A DNA stretch of 64,000 nt, taken from positions 62,001-126,000 of the forward strand of contig DASUCV010000001.1 in assembly GCA_036275915.1 (NCBI GenBank). Direction: 5' to 3'. How positions within the stretch are numbered: the first letter of the stretch is position 1; every line of letters starts with the position of its first letter. A program made the position numbers and the translations under genes. The stretch comes from Candidatus Polarisedimenticolaceae bacterium. Its GTDB lineage: Bacteria; Acidobacteriota; Polarisedimenticolia; Polarisedimenticolales; DASRJG01. The notes beneath the pieces are model-generated. The model ran no database searches, was not told where the DNA came from, and saw nothing but the letters and a program-made list of their open reading frames with translations. Positions 56,789 to 64,000 of this stretch are shown here, piece after piece.

Positions 56789-58240
56789 TCAAGTCGTCGA
56801 CGAGGAGACCGCCTTCACCGCGAGGCGGCGGGCGATCGTCTCGACCTGCTCTGCGGCGCTCGCGGCATCGAGATCGGCGGCCTGGATCTCGACGATCTCG
56901 ACCCGCCGCTTGCGGAGGACCGACGCGACCTGGCGGTAGGCCTCTTGCAGGCGCCCCAGAAAGGCTTCGTTCTGCCAGGGCTCGAGCGCGCGCCCCCTCA
57001 TGCGCAGGCGCTCCATCGCCGAGGCCGGGTCCCGCTCGACGAGGACGAGAACGTCGGGGATCGGCGGGTGCGCGAGGTCGAAGACGTTGAGGAGCCACAC
57101 CTCCGGCGCCTTGCGGATGAAGCGGAGCCATTGAGTCACCGGGATGCGCCTCTGGCCCGAGAGCTGGAGGAGGATCTCCTGGAGGCCGCGCTCGTCGAAC
57201 TGACCGCTGTAGAAGTCGGCCTCCGCCCAGGCGAGGAGATCGACGAGCGGGCTCCCGAGGCTGACGACGAAGCGCGCGGTGCGGCCGTCGGCGAGCGCCT
57301 CGTCGACACGGGCGCGCTCGATCATCTCGGCGAACTTGTTGCCGCGGTAGAGACCACCGGTGCGGAACGCCCAAGCGAGCGCCTTCGGCCACGTGCGGCT
57401 TCGCGCGGTCGCGATACCTTCGGAGGCGCGGACGGCGCCGCCTTCCGCCTCGACGAGCGACTCGGCGATGCCAATCGCGCGGCCGCTCTCGCCGAGCCGA
57501 GCGGTGAGCGTCTCGAAGAGCGGGCGACCGTCCTCGCCGTCGATCCCGCAGCAGGCGACGCGGATCGGCGGTAACGGGCGCGGTCCGGGGACCGGCGGCG
57601 GCGGAGGCGCGAGCGAGAGCACATCGGCGCGGAGCGCCTCGGCGATATCGCGGGCGTCGAGCAGGTGCGAGTAGGTGCGCGGTTTCCCGATCACGACGTC
57701 GATGCCGAGCGGGAGCGGCACCGCCTCGCCGCGCGGCAGGCTGCGCTCCGCGCCCGAGAGGAACACCGGGACGACGAGGACACCCGGCACGCTCTTGACG
57801 ATCTTTCCGATCCCCGGCCGGAACGCCGCAACGACTCCCGGCTCGCCGCGGCTCCCCTCGGGGAAGAAGATGAGCGACTCGCCTTCCTGCAGCGCATCGA
57901 TCATCGGCGAGAGCACGTCGCGCCCGGGGGCCGCCGTCCGCTCGATCGCCATCGCGTTCATCCCGACCATCGCCGCGCCGCGCCGGATCGCGTTCTGGCC
58001 GAAGTAGTCGGCCGCCGCGACCGGGTGCACATGAGGGAGGCGGCGGAGCGGGAAGATCGACATGAGGACGGCGGCGTCGATGTGGGAGTTGTGGTTCGCG
58101 ACGACGATGCACGGCCCCTCGGGGACATGGTGCAGGCGGCGGTACCGCGCCCCCCAGAACCACTTGAGCATCGGGCGGATGAAGCCGAGCTGGAATGCGT
58201 ACATTCCCGCGAGGCGGAGCACACGGGCGAGCCGGTTCAC
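56789..58240 (-). CDS. PlsC-type acyltransferase fused to thymidylate-kinase-like domain
   Basis: A 483-residue fusion. Residues 25-205 are a PlsC acyltransferase with ANHNSHIDAAVL (H50 and D55 of HX4D) and FFPEGSRGEPG (126-135). A proline-rich linker (211-225) leads to a thymidylate-kinase-like domain starting VACCGIDGEDGRPLFETL, where the P-loop lysine and Ser/Thr (GKST) are replaced by GRPL, so ATP binding is doubtful; LVERDPASAMERLRMRGR and DLDAASAAEQVETI resemble the rest of the fold. GTG start in a GTGA overlap with the CdsA-like gene. Confidence 0.75.
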   Translation of the reverse strand: MNRLARVLRLAGMYAFQLGFIRPMLKWFWGARYRRLHHVPEGPCIVVANHNSHIDAAVLMSIFPLRRLPHVHPVAAADYFGQNAIRRGAAMVGMNAMAIERTAAPGRDVLSPMIDALQEGESLIFFPEGSRGEPGVVAAFRPGIGKIVKSVPGVLVVPVFLSGAERSLPRGEAVPLPLGIDVVIGKPRTYSHLLDARDIAEALRADVLSLAPPPPPVPGPRPLPPIRVACCGIDGEDGRPLFETLTARLGESGRAIGIAESLVEAEGGAVRASEGIATARSRTWPKALAWAFRTGGLYRGNKFAEMIERARVDEALADGRTARFVVSLGSPLVDLLAWAEADFYSGQFDERGLQEILLQLSGQRRIPVTQWLRFIRKAPEVWLLNVFDLAHPPIPDVLVLVERDPASAMERLRMRGRALEPWQNEAFLGRLQEAYRQVASVLRKRRVEIVEIQAADLDAASAAEQVETIARRLAVKAVSSSTT

Positions 58241-59103
58241 GACGTGATCGTTCTGACGTAATGATAGAACGCCGGGGCGGCGTAGATGAGCGGGAGCGTC
58301 CTGTCGAGGAATGCCGCGCGGCCCAGGAGCGCGTCGCCGGGCGACCGGTCGAGGTCCTGCGCGACCGCGTCGCAGACGAGCGATCCGGCGGCGGTGCCGA
58401 GCGCCGCGAGGCAGCCGGCCCCGGCGCCGTGGATCCCGATGATCCCGGCGTCCGCCGCGAGGAGGTAACCCGCCGCTGCGGCGATCGCGGCGCTCACGAT
58501 CAGGCCGAGGAGCGGCCTCACACGCTCGGCTCCGGGCCTCATGCGGCCGACGAGGCGCTGCGTGAGATCGGCGGGGAGCGCAACGATCGCGAACAGCTCG
58601 AGGCAGCCGCGCGGAAGCTGCGTCATGAGGCCAAGATGCGCCGCGCAGAAGACGAAGACGAACTCGCCGAGGAGCACGCGCCCGAGCGAGTCGAGGAGGC
58701 CCGGCTGCCGCGGCGAGATCGAGAGGAGGACGGGAATCAAGAGGAAGAGGCCGACGACGGTGGCACCGGAGAGGAGCGTGAATGATCCGGCCCACGCGGG
58801 CCACAGCGCGAGCGGCACCGAGGCGTACGTCAGGAAGATCGCCCACCGATCCTGCGGCCGGAGCGGCGTCAGGAAGTAGTACTGCTTGAGTGCGACGAAC
58901 ATCACGATGCCGAGGAGCGGGAACGAGATCGCCGGCATGGCGCGGGAGAGAGCGACGACGAGGACGGAAAACTGCGTCCACGCCCAGAGCCACCCGGTCA
59001 GACCGCGGAACCGTCCGCCCCGGCGGCCCAGGACGATCGCGACCGGGGCGAGCAGCACGAGCATCGCGGCCAGGACGAGATCGAGCCTCGGAATCGCGGA
59101 CAT
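58237..59103 (-). CDS. CdsA-like phosphatidate cytidylyltransferase homologue
   Basis: A 288-residue protein with about eight hydrophobic helices. The C-terminal signature region reads CDAVAQDLDRSPGDALLGRAAFLDRTLPLIYAAPAFY, which aligns with the CdsA signature but lacks its KRD and GHGG residues, so activity as a CDP-DAG synthase is uncertain. The equivalent motif in family members has PGHGGxLDRxD. ATG at 59103 follows GGAGGGG; ATG 59121 is an alternative. Between the acyltransferase fusion and the MATE gene. Confidence 0.7.
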   Translation of the reverse strand: MSAIPRLDLVLAAMLVLLAPVAIVLGRRGGRFRGLTGWLWAWTQFSVLVVALSRAMPAISFPLLGIVMFVALKQYYFLTPLRPQDRWAIFLTYASVPLALWPAWAGSFTLLSGATVVGLFLLIPVLLSISPRQPGLLDSLGRVLLGEFVFVFCAAHLGLMTQLPRGCLELFAIVALPADLTQRLVGRMRPGAERVRPLLGLIVSAAIAAAAGYLLAADAGIIGIHGAGAGCLAALGTAAGSLVCDAVAQDLDRSPGDALLGRAAFLDRTLPLIYAAPAFYHYVRTITS

Positions 59104-59120
59104 CCCCCCTCCGCCGTCCA

Positions 59121-60476
59121 TTATGCGTTCTGCAGGGTTTCCCGGGCGTGGACGAGCGCGCGCCGCGTCCACGAGAGGAAGATGATCGAGCTGACCGCCG
59201 TGGCAGCGCCGAGGCCGACGACGAGCCCCATGACCGGCGAAAGCCCGAGCCCGGGAGCCAGCGTCCGGCCCGCCCAGGCCGCCGGCGCCGCCAGGAGCAG
59301 ATACCGCAGCAACGACATCGCCAGGCCGGGACGTCCCCGGCCCATCCCCTCGAAGACGGGGCGGCACAGGAAGAACGGCATCGCGACGAGCGCAATGAGC
59401 GGGATGAGCCTGAGCGCCGGGACGAGGTAGGACACGGTGACCGGCGAGGTGGTGAGGTGGTGAGCGAGCGGAGGAGCCGTGAGCCACACGATCGGTGCCG
59501 TGATCACGACGTAGATCGCGCCGGCGAGGTGAGCTTGCTTGAGGCCGCTTGTGACGCCGGCCACGTCCCTCTCGCCGAAGCGCCGTCCGGCGAACGGCAG
59601 CATCGCCACCGACGCCGCGATCGCGGGCGTGACGATGAACTGGAAGACCCGGTAGTAGATCGCGTACGCGGCGAGCGCTTCCTTCCCGTGCTCGGTCGTC
59701 TTGAGCAGCCAGTTGACGACGCCGGTTTCCGAGGCCATGAGCAGGTAGGCCATCGCCGAGGGAAGGGCGAGCGCGAAGAGCGAGCGGTAAGGGCTGGGGT
59801 CTTCCCCGGGGACCTCCGGCTCGTGGCGCGCTTTCCGCTCCGCCTCGTGGCGCGCCGCCTTGCGAAGCGCGTAGACGAGGCCGCCGAAGCGGCCCACGAC
59901 AGTGGAGAACGCGATCCCGAAGATGCCCCAATGGAACCAGAACGTGAAGATCGTGTTGAGCGCGACGTTGATGACGTTCGACCAGATGCCCGCCCACATC
60001 GTGGCCTTCGTGTCGCCGTGCGCCTTGACGATCGAGTCGGGGATTACCGACCAGAAGAGCGTGAATCCGCTGCCGGCGACAAGGACGGAGCCGTAAATCG
60101 CAAACTCGTGGGCGACCTCGGGGCCCGGCGACAGCCGCCCGGCGAAGACCCAGCACCCCGCGCCGATCAGGCAGAAGACCGGTATGCACACGAGGACGAG
60201 CGTCCACGTCTTGCTCAGGTACTGCCGGAGCTTCGTCTCCTGGTGAGCGCCCATCGCGCGGGAGAAGTTCGACGTGAGCCCGGTGGAGAGGCCGACCCAC
60301 ACCGCGATCATGATCAGCTCGAACGGGAACGACAGACCGATCGCCGCGACGGCGGCGTCGGAATTCGGCAGGCGCGACGCGTAATACGTGTCGACGAACG
60401 TGAAGAGCACCCTCATCCAGAACGACACGATGAGCGGCGCCGTCATCTCGAGAAGGCCGGGGGCCCGCTTCGTCAT
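59121..60476 (-). CDS. MATE-family efflux transporter
   Basis: A 451-residue transporter with 12 hydrophobic helices in two six-helix halves: LEMTAPLIVSFWMRVLFTFVDTYYASRLPNSDAAVAAIGLSFP and later KEALAAYAIYYRVFQFIVTP. The family exports cations, drugs or lipid-linked precursors using Na+ or H+. ATG 60476 overlaps the RlmN-like stop (ATGA). Neighbouring lipid genes make a lipid substrate possible. Confidence 0.85.
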   Translation of the reverse strand: MTKRAPGLLEMTAPLIVSFWMRVLFTFVDTYYASRLPNSDAAVAAIGLSFPFELIMIAVWVGLSTGLTSNFSRAMGAHQETKLRQYLSKTWTLVLVCIPVFCLIGAGCWVFAGRLSPGPEVAHEFAIYGSVLVAGSGFTLFWSVIPDSIVKAHGDTKATMWAGIWSNVINVALNTIFTFWFHWGIFGIAFSTVVGRFGGLVYALRKAARHEAERKARHEPEVPGEDPSPYRSLFALALPSAMAYLLMASETGVVNWLLKTTEHGKEALAAYAIYYRVFQFIVTPAIAASVAMLPFAGRRFGERDVAGVTSGLKQAHLAGAIYVVITAPIVWLTAPPLAHHLTTSPVTVSYLVPALRLIPLIALVAMPFFLCRPVFEGMGRGRPGLAMSLLRYLLLAAPAAWAGRTLAPGLGLSPVMGLVVGLGAATAVSSIIFLSWTRRALVHARETLQNA

Positions 60477-61519
60477 GCGGGACGGCCGCCCTGCGCCGTC
60501 GAGGCGAGCATGCCGCACGCGGCGTGGATGTCGGGGCCGCCGGAGTATCGCCGCACGAAGGCGATGCCGCGCGCGCGGAGAGCCTCGAAGAACCGCCCGC
60601 GCTCGACGTCGTCCGGGGGCGTGAACCGCCCCGACGGATCGTTCACGTCGATCGCGTGGAGACGGACGGGCCGGCCTTCGAACGCGCGGACGATCGCGTC
60701 GGCCTCATCGTCGCCGGTGTTGACGCCGGCCATCAGCACCCAGCCGAGGTGGACCGGGCCGCCGCGGAGGTCCGCGAGACGTCCCATCGCCCGCGCGAGC
60801 TCGGCGACCGGCCACGTCGCCGCGATCGGCACGAGGGAACGCCGCTTCGCGTCGATCGCGGAGGTGAGGGACAGGATGAGCCGGTAGACGTGTCCATCGT
60901 CGGCGAACCGCTCGATCGCGGGAACGAGCCCGACCGTCGAGATCGTGATCGACTCGCCGCGGATGCGCAGGCCGTTCGGATCCCGCATCACGGCCGCCGC
61001 CTGCATGACCGCGTCGTAGTTCTGGAGCGGCTCCCCCTGCCCCTGGAAGACGACGCCGGTGACCGGACGATCGGCCGGCGCCTCTCGCTTCACGGCGACG
61101 ACCTGCTCGACGATCTCCCACGCTTCGAGCGAGCGGGTCAGGCCGAGGCGGCCGGTCTCGCAGAACGCGCAGCCGAGCCCGCATCCGGCCTGCGACGACA
61201 CGCAGACGGAGAAGCGCGGCTTCTCGAGCGGGATCCGCACGGTCTCGACGAGCGCACCGTCGCCGGCGCGGAACAGATACTTGACGAACGGATCGACCGC
61301 GCTCGCGCGCCGGTCGACGACGGTGAGACCGTCGAGGCGCGCCTCCGCGGCGAGCGCACGCGCCGACGCCTTCGGAAGGCCGCGGATCCCGTCGAGGTCC
61401 GAGCGCCCTTGGCCGGTGACGCGCTCGATGATCCGCCGCGCGAGGGTCTCGTCGATGACGAGATCGGGCCGGGCCGAGAGCAGCGACGCGGGGGTGTGCC
61501 CGCGCAGATGCAAGCTCAA
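60473..61519 (-). CDS. RlmN/Cfr-family radical SAM methyltransferase, TTG start
   Basis: A 348-residue radical SAM enzyme: iron-sulfur motif [11 protein letters not shown] (CxxxCxxC), [17 protein letters not shown] in place of the usual FMGMGEP, and the catalytic Cys in HAACGML at the C-terminus. RlmN methylates A2503 of 23S rRNA and some tRNAs; Cfr methylates C8 of the same base. Start is TTG 61519 in a TTGA overlap with the transketolase stop; upstream frames belong to that gene. RlmN is the default assignment. Confidence 0.82.
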   Translation of the reverse strand: MSLHLRGHTPASLLSARPDLVIDETLARRIIERVTGQGRSDLDGIRGLPKASARALAAEARLDGLTVVDRRASAVDPFVKYLFRAGDGALVETVRIPLEKPRFSVCVSSQAGCGLGCAFCETGRLGLTRSLEAWEIVEQVVAVKREAPADRPVTGVVFQGQGEPLQNYDAVMQAAAVMRDPNGLRIRGESITISTVGLVPAIERFADDGHVYRLILSLTSAIDAKRRSLVPIAATWPVAELARAMGRLADLRGGPVHLGWVLMAGVNTGDDEADAIVRAFEGRPVRLHAIDVNDPSGRFTPPDDVERGRFFEALRARGIAFVRRYSGGPDIHAACGMLASTAQGGRPA

Positions 61520-63522
61520 CGCGTCCCCAGCCACGTCGCGATCTTGTCGGTCACCGCCGGAACGGTGAATCCGAACTTCTCCCCGTTGACCGCCGCCGGC
61601 GCCGAGGCGCCGTAACGATCGATCCCGATCCGAAGTCCCTTCGGACCGGTGAGGCCGAGCCAGGGATCGGTGCGTCCGGCCTCGATCGTTGCGACGGGAA
61701 GCCCTTCGGGGAACAGCTCGCTCCGGTAGCGCGCGTCCTGCTCGTGGAAGATCTCGACGCACGGCAGCGAGACGACGTTGAGTCGCATCCCCCGCTTCGC
61801 GAGCGCCTCGCGCGCCCCCATCGCGAGATGGAGCTCGGATCCGGTCGCGGCGACCACGGCGTGCGGGTTGCCGTCGCCGGCGACGAGGTAGCCGCCGCGG
61901 CGGAAGTCGGCTTCGCCGAGCCCGGCGCGCCGCGCGATCTTGGGAAGCTTCTGACGCGATAGAAGGATGACGCTCGGACCGTCCTGGCGCTCGAGCGCCA
62001 TCCCCCAGGCGAGGGCCGTCTCGAGGCCGTCCGCCGGGCGCCACACGTGGAGGAACGGGATGAGCCGGAGCGACGAGACGTGCTCGATCGGCTCGTGCGT
62101 CGGCCCGTCCTCGCCGACGAAGATCGAGTCGTGCGTGAAGACATGGATCGCGGGGATGCGCGAGAGGGCGGCGAGCCGGAAGACCGGCCTCATGTAATCG
62201 GAGAAGACGAGGAACGTCGCACCGAACGGCCGGAACGCGCCGTGGTAGAGGATCCCGTTGACGATCGCTCCCATCGCGTGCTCGCGGATGCCGAAGTGGA
62301 AGTTGCGGCCCTCGAAATGTCCCGGCCCCACCGATTCCGCATCTTTGATGAGCGTCAGCGTCGACGGCGCCAGGTCCGCCGATCCTCCGATGAGCGCGGG
62401 AACGATCGCCGCCGCCTGCTGGATGACCGCCCGCCCGTGCTCACGGGTCGCGGCGTCGCCGTCGGGCGCCGAGGCGAGGAGCTGCGCGACGACGTCGGCC
62501 GGCACCGTCCGCTCCCACACCGCCTTCCAGTCGGCCGCTTGAACCGGACGGCTCTCGGCCCACTCGTCGAACCTGGCTTCCCACCCGGTGCGGAGGGCGG
62601 CGCCTTCCTGCGCGCGCGCACGGAAGAACTCGCGCACCTCGTCGGGCACGAGGAACGCGGGCTCGAGGGGCCAGCCGAGATTCTCCTTCGCCGCCTTCAC
62701 CTCTTCGGCGCCGAGCGGCGACCCGTGCGCTTCGGCGGAGTCTTGCTTCCGCGGCGCGCCGTAGGCGATGTGGGTGCGGCACGCGATGAACGACGGCCGC
62801 GCTCGCTCCGCGATCGCCGCGTCGATCGCCTTCGCGATCGCGCCGTGATCGTGCCCGTCGATCTTCTGGACGTGCCAGCCGTACGCCGCGTAGCGCGCGG
62901 GCACGTCCTCCGAGAACGAGAGCGCGGTCTTCCCCTCGATCGAGATCCCGTTGTCGTCGTAGAGCACGATCAGGTTCCCGAGGCCGAGGTGCCCGGCGAG
63001 CGAGGACGCCTCGCCCGAGATCCCCTCCATCATGTCGCCGTCGCTCGCGAGCACGAAGATCCGGTGCGCCACCGGCTGGAAGGTCGCGTCGTTGAAGCGC
63101 GTCGCGGCCATCTTTCCGGCGAGCGCCATGCCGACGGCGTTCGAGATCCCCTGGCCGAGCGGCCCCGTCGTCGCCTCGACGCCGACGGTGTGGCCGAACT
63201 CGGGGTGGCCCGGAGTCTTGCTCCCCCACTGCCGGAACTGCTGCAGCTCGCTCATCGGCAGGTCGTAACCTGCGAGATGGAGGAGCCCGTAGAGCAGCAT
63301 GCAGCCGTGGCCCGCCGAGAGCACGAAGCGGTCGCGGTCGGGCCAGTCGGGGGCGGTGGGGTCGTAGCGGAGGAACCGGCTCCAGAGGACGAAGGCGACG
63401 TCCGCCGCCCCCATCGGCAACCCGGGGTGGCCGGACTTCGCCTTCTCGACCGCATCGACCGCGAGGAAGCGGATCGTGTTGGCGGCGGTGCGCGAAAGCT
63501 GGGCGTCGGGTGCGCGCGACAT
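61516..63522 (-). CDS. tkt: Transketolase
   Basis: A 668-residue thiamine diphosphate enzyme: [56 protein letters not shown], the thiamine site [22 protein letters not shown] and NGISIEG, then [12 protein letters not shown] in the second domain. It moves two-carbon units in the pentose phosphate pathway. ATG at 63522 has AGGAGG upstream; the gene is divergent from the PEBP gene. Confidence 0.95.
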   Translation of the reverse strand: MSRAPDAQLSRTAANTIRFLAVDAVEKAKSGHPGLPMGAADVAFVLWSRFLRYDPTAPDWPDRDRFVLSAGHGCMLLYGLLHLAGYDLPMSELQQFRQWGSKTPGHPEFGHTVGVEATTGPLGQGISNAVGMALAGKMAATRFNDATFQPVAHRIFVLASDGDMMEGISGEASSLAGHLGLGNLIVLYDDNGISIEGKTALSFSEDVPARYAAYGWHVQKIDGHDHGAIAKAIDAAIAERARPSFIACRTHIAYGAPRKQDSAEAHGSPLGAEEVKAAKENLGWPLEPAFLVPDEVREFFRARAQEGAALRTGWEARFDEWAESRPVQAADWKAVWERTVPADVVAQLLASAPDGDAATREHGRAVIQQAAAIVPALIGGSADLAPSTLTLIKDAESVGPGHFEGRNFHFGIREHAMGAIVNGILYHGAFRPFGATFLVFSDYMRPVFRLAALSRIPAIHVFTHDSIFVGEDGPTHEPIEHVSSLRLIPFLHVWRPADGLETALAWGMALERQDGPSVILLSRQKLPKIARRAGLGEADFRRGGYLVAGDGNPHAVVAATGSELHLAMGAREALAKRGMRLNVVSLPCVEIFHEQDARYRSELFPEGLPVATIEAGRTDPWLGLTGPKGLRIGIDRYGASAPAAVNGEKFGFTVPAVTDKIATWLGTR

Positions 63523-63592
63523 GTCGGCCTCCTCGCCGAGTTGGGTTCAGAATGGGATGCGAGCGCGCATTATAGTGACGCCGGAGGATTCG
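63523..63592. promoter_or_regulatory. Divergent promoter region between tkt and the PEBP gene
   Basis: A perfect -10 TATAAT occurs on the minus strand (63569-63574), 47 bases from the tkt ATG; the overlapping plus-strand TATAGT (63571-63576) could serve the PEBP gene. No good -35 for either was found. Confidence 0.4.
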
Positions 63593-64000
63593 ATGCTCCG
63601 CCTCCTCGCCCTCTTGGCCCTGTTCCTGGCCGGCCCCAAGGAGGTCGCTTCCATGACGCTGACCTCGCCCGCATTTCAAGAGAATGGGTCCATTCCGTCG
63701 CGCCACACCTGCGACGGCGACGACGTCTCGCCGGCGCTCCAGTGGGGCGGAGTCCCTGCGGGGACGAAGAGCCTGGCGCTCGTCGTCGCCGACCCCGACG
63801 CCCCCGATCCGAAGGCGCCGAAGATGACCTGGGTGCACTGGGTGCTCTACGACCTGCCGGCCGACGCCCAGGGTCTTCCCGAGGGCGGGAAGCTCCCCGA
63901 CGGCACGCGCGAAGGAAACAACGACTGGAACAAGCCCGGCTGGCGCGGCCCGTGCCCTCCGGTCGGCCGGCATCGCTACGTCCACACCCTCTACGCGCTC
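63593..64000 (+). CDS. YbhB/YbcL-family PEBP-like protein (partial)
   Basis: The first 136 residues of a phosphatidylethanolamine-binding-like protein that runs past the window end. A short signal peptide (MLRLLALLALFLAGP) is followed by MTLTSPAFQENGSIPSRHTCDGDDVSPALQWGGVP, then VVADPDAPDPKAP and the HWVLYDLP motif, all family hallmarks. The function of bacterial members is unclear. GGAGGA lies before the ATG. Confidence 0.88.
   Translation, partial: MLRLLALLALFLAGPKEVASMTLTSPAFQENGSIPSRHTCDGDDVSPALQWGGVPAGTKSLALVVADPDAPDPKAPKMTWVHWVLYDLPADAQGLPEGGKLPDGTREGNNDWNKPGWRGPCPPVGRHRYVHTLYAL

Noticed and set aside
58237-60300. A 687-residue frame seeming to extend the CdsA-like protein
   Set aside because: The extension is an out-of-frame reading of the MATE transporter gene; the CdsA-like protein starts after GGAGGGG at 59103.
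1-64000. tRNA, rRNA, CRISPR arrays, insertion sequences or prophage
   Set aside because: No T-loop-type tRNA sequences, rRNA cores, regularly spaced repeats, transposases or phage genes were recognised.

Overview
The window is a GC-rich (about two-thirds GC), gene-dense stretch of a Gram-negative bacterial chromosome. Evidence for a Gram-negative envelope includes a beta-barrel outer-membrane protein, an LpxL-type acyltransferase, two MMPL/RND exporters, lipoproteins and UppP. The mix of a cohesin-dockerin pair, DivIVA in a Gram-negative, a PurS-PurL fusion and the order C4-zinc-ribbon/RNase H/YggS/DivIVA suggests Acidobacteriota (Thermoanaerobaculia-like) or a neighbouring phylum. That placement is inference; no rRNA or tRNA is present to settle it.

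Layout. 1-851: 3' end of murD and a TPR protein. 853-15901: an aryl-polyene (APE)/xanthomonadin-like type II polyketide cluster. A minus-strand run from the ACP at 12999 holds ACP, ketosynthase, chain-length-factor-like KS, glycosyltransferase, ketoreductase, MMPL exporter, methyltransferase and a two-hotdog dehydratase. Beyond a single plus-strand acyltransferase come a second methyltransferase, a halogenase-like flavoprotein and a beta-barrel protein. Divergent from the ACP are an acyl ligase, a polysaccharide deacetylase and a third methyltransferase. 15963-19130: a dockerin-tailed beta-helix protein overlapping a cohesin-like lipoprotein, then a membrane protein. 19131-19451: structured non-coding DNA with two terminators. 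19452-25450: LysR regulator, purL, purQ, MFS exporter. 25515-27048: ECF sigma/anti-sigma cassette. 27049-35658 (minus): arcC, M61 peptidase, hflX, a PdxR-like regulator, pdxS, pdxT and an ilvE-like transaminase. 35830-41691: fused E1 dehydrogenase, SDR, PLP decarboxylase, uppP. 41688-48953: hopanoid-type MMPL exporter, ornithine-type aminotransferase and a three-gene ABC exporter. 49090-56721: zinc-ribbon protein, HExxH lipoprotein, hutI, divIVA, yggS, RNase H, C4 zinc ribbon, SpmAB-like protein and hemerythrin-like protein. 56789-64000: an acyltransferase/kinase-like fusion, CdsA-like protein, MATE transporter, RlmN-like enzyme, transketolase and the start of a PEBP protein.

Genes are commonly coupled by 4-base NTGA stop/start overlaps. 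Besides many ATGA and GTGA cases there is one TTGA (61519) and two probable CTGA starts (34699, 53572), and hflX appears to start with ATT behind a strong Shine-Dalgarno sequence.

Most notable: the unusual APE cluster with a fused dehydratase, halogenase-like protein and sugar-modifying genes; the adjacent cohesin and dockerin proteins; a near-perfect inverted-repeat operator pair around the pdxR promoter; two structured non-coding regions; the PlsC/thymidylate-kinase-like fusion; and the non-canonical start codons.
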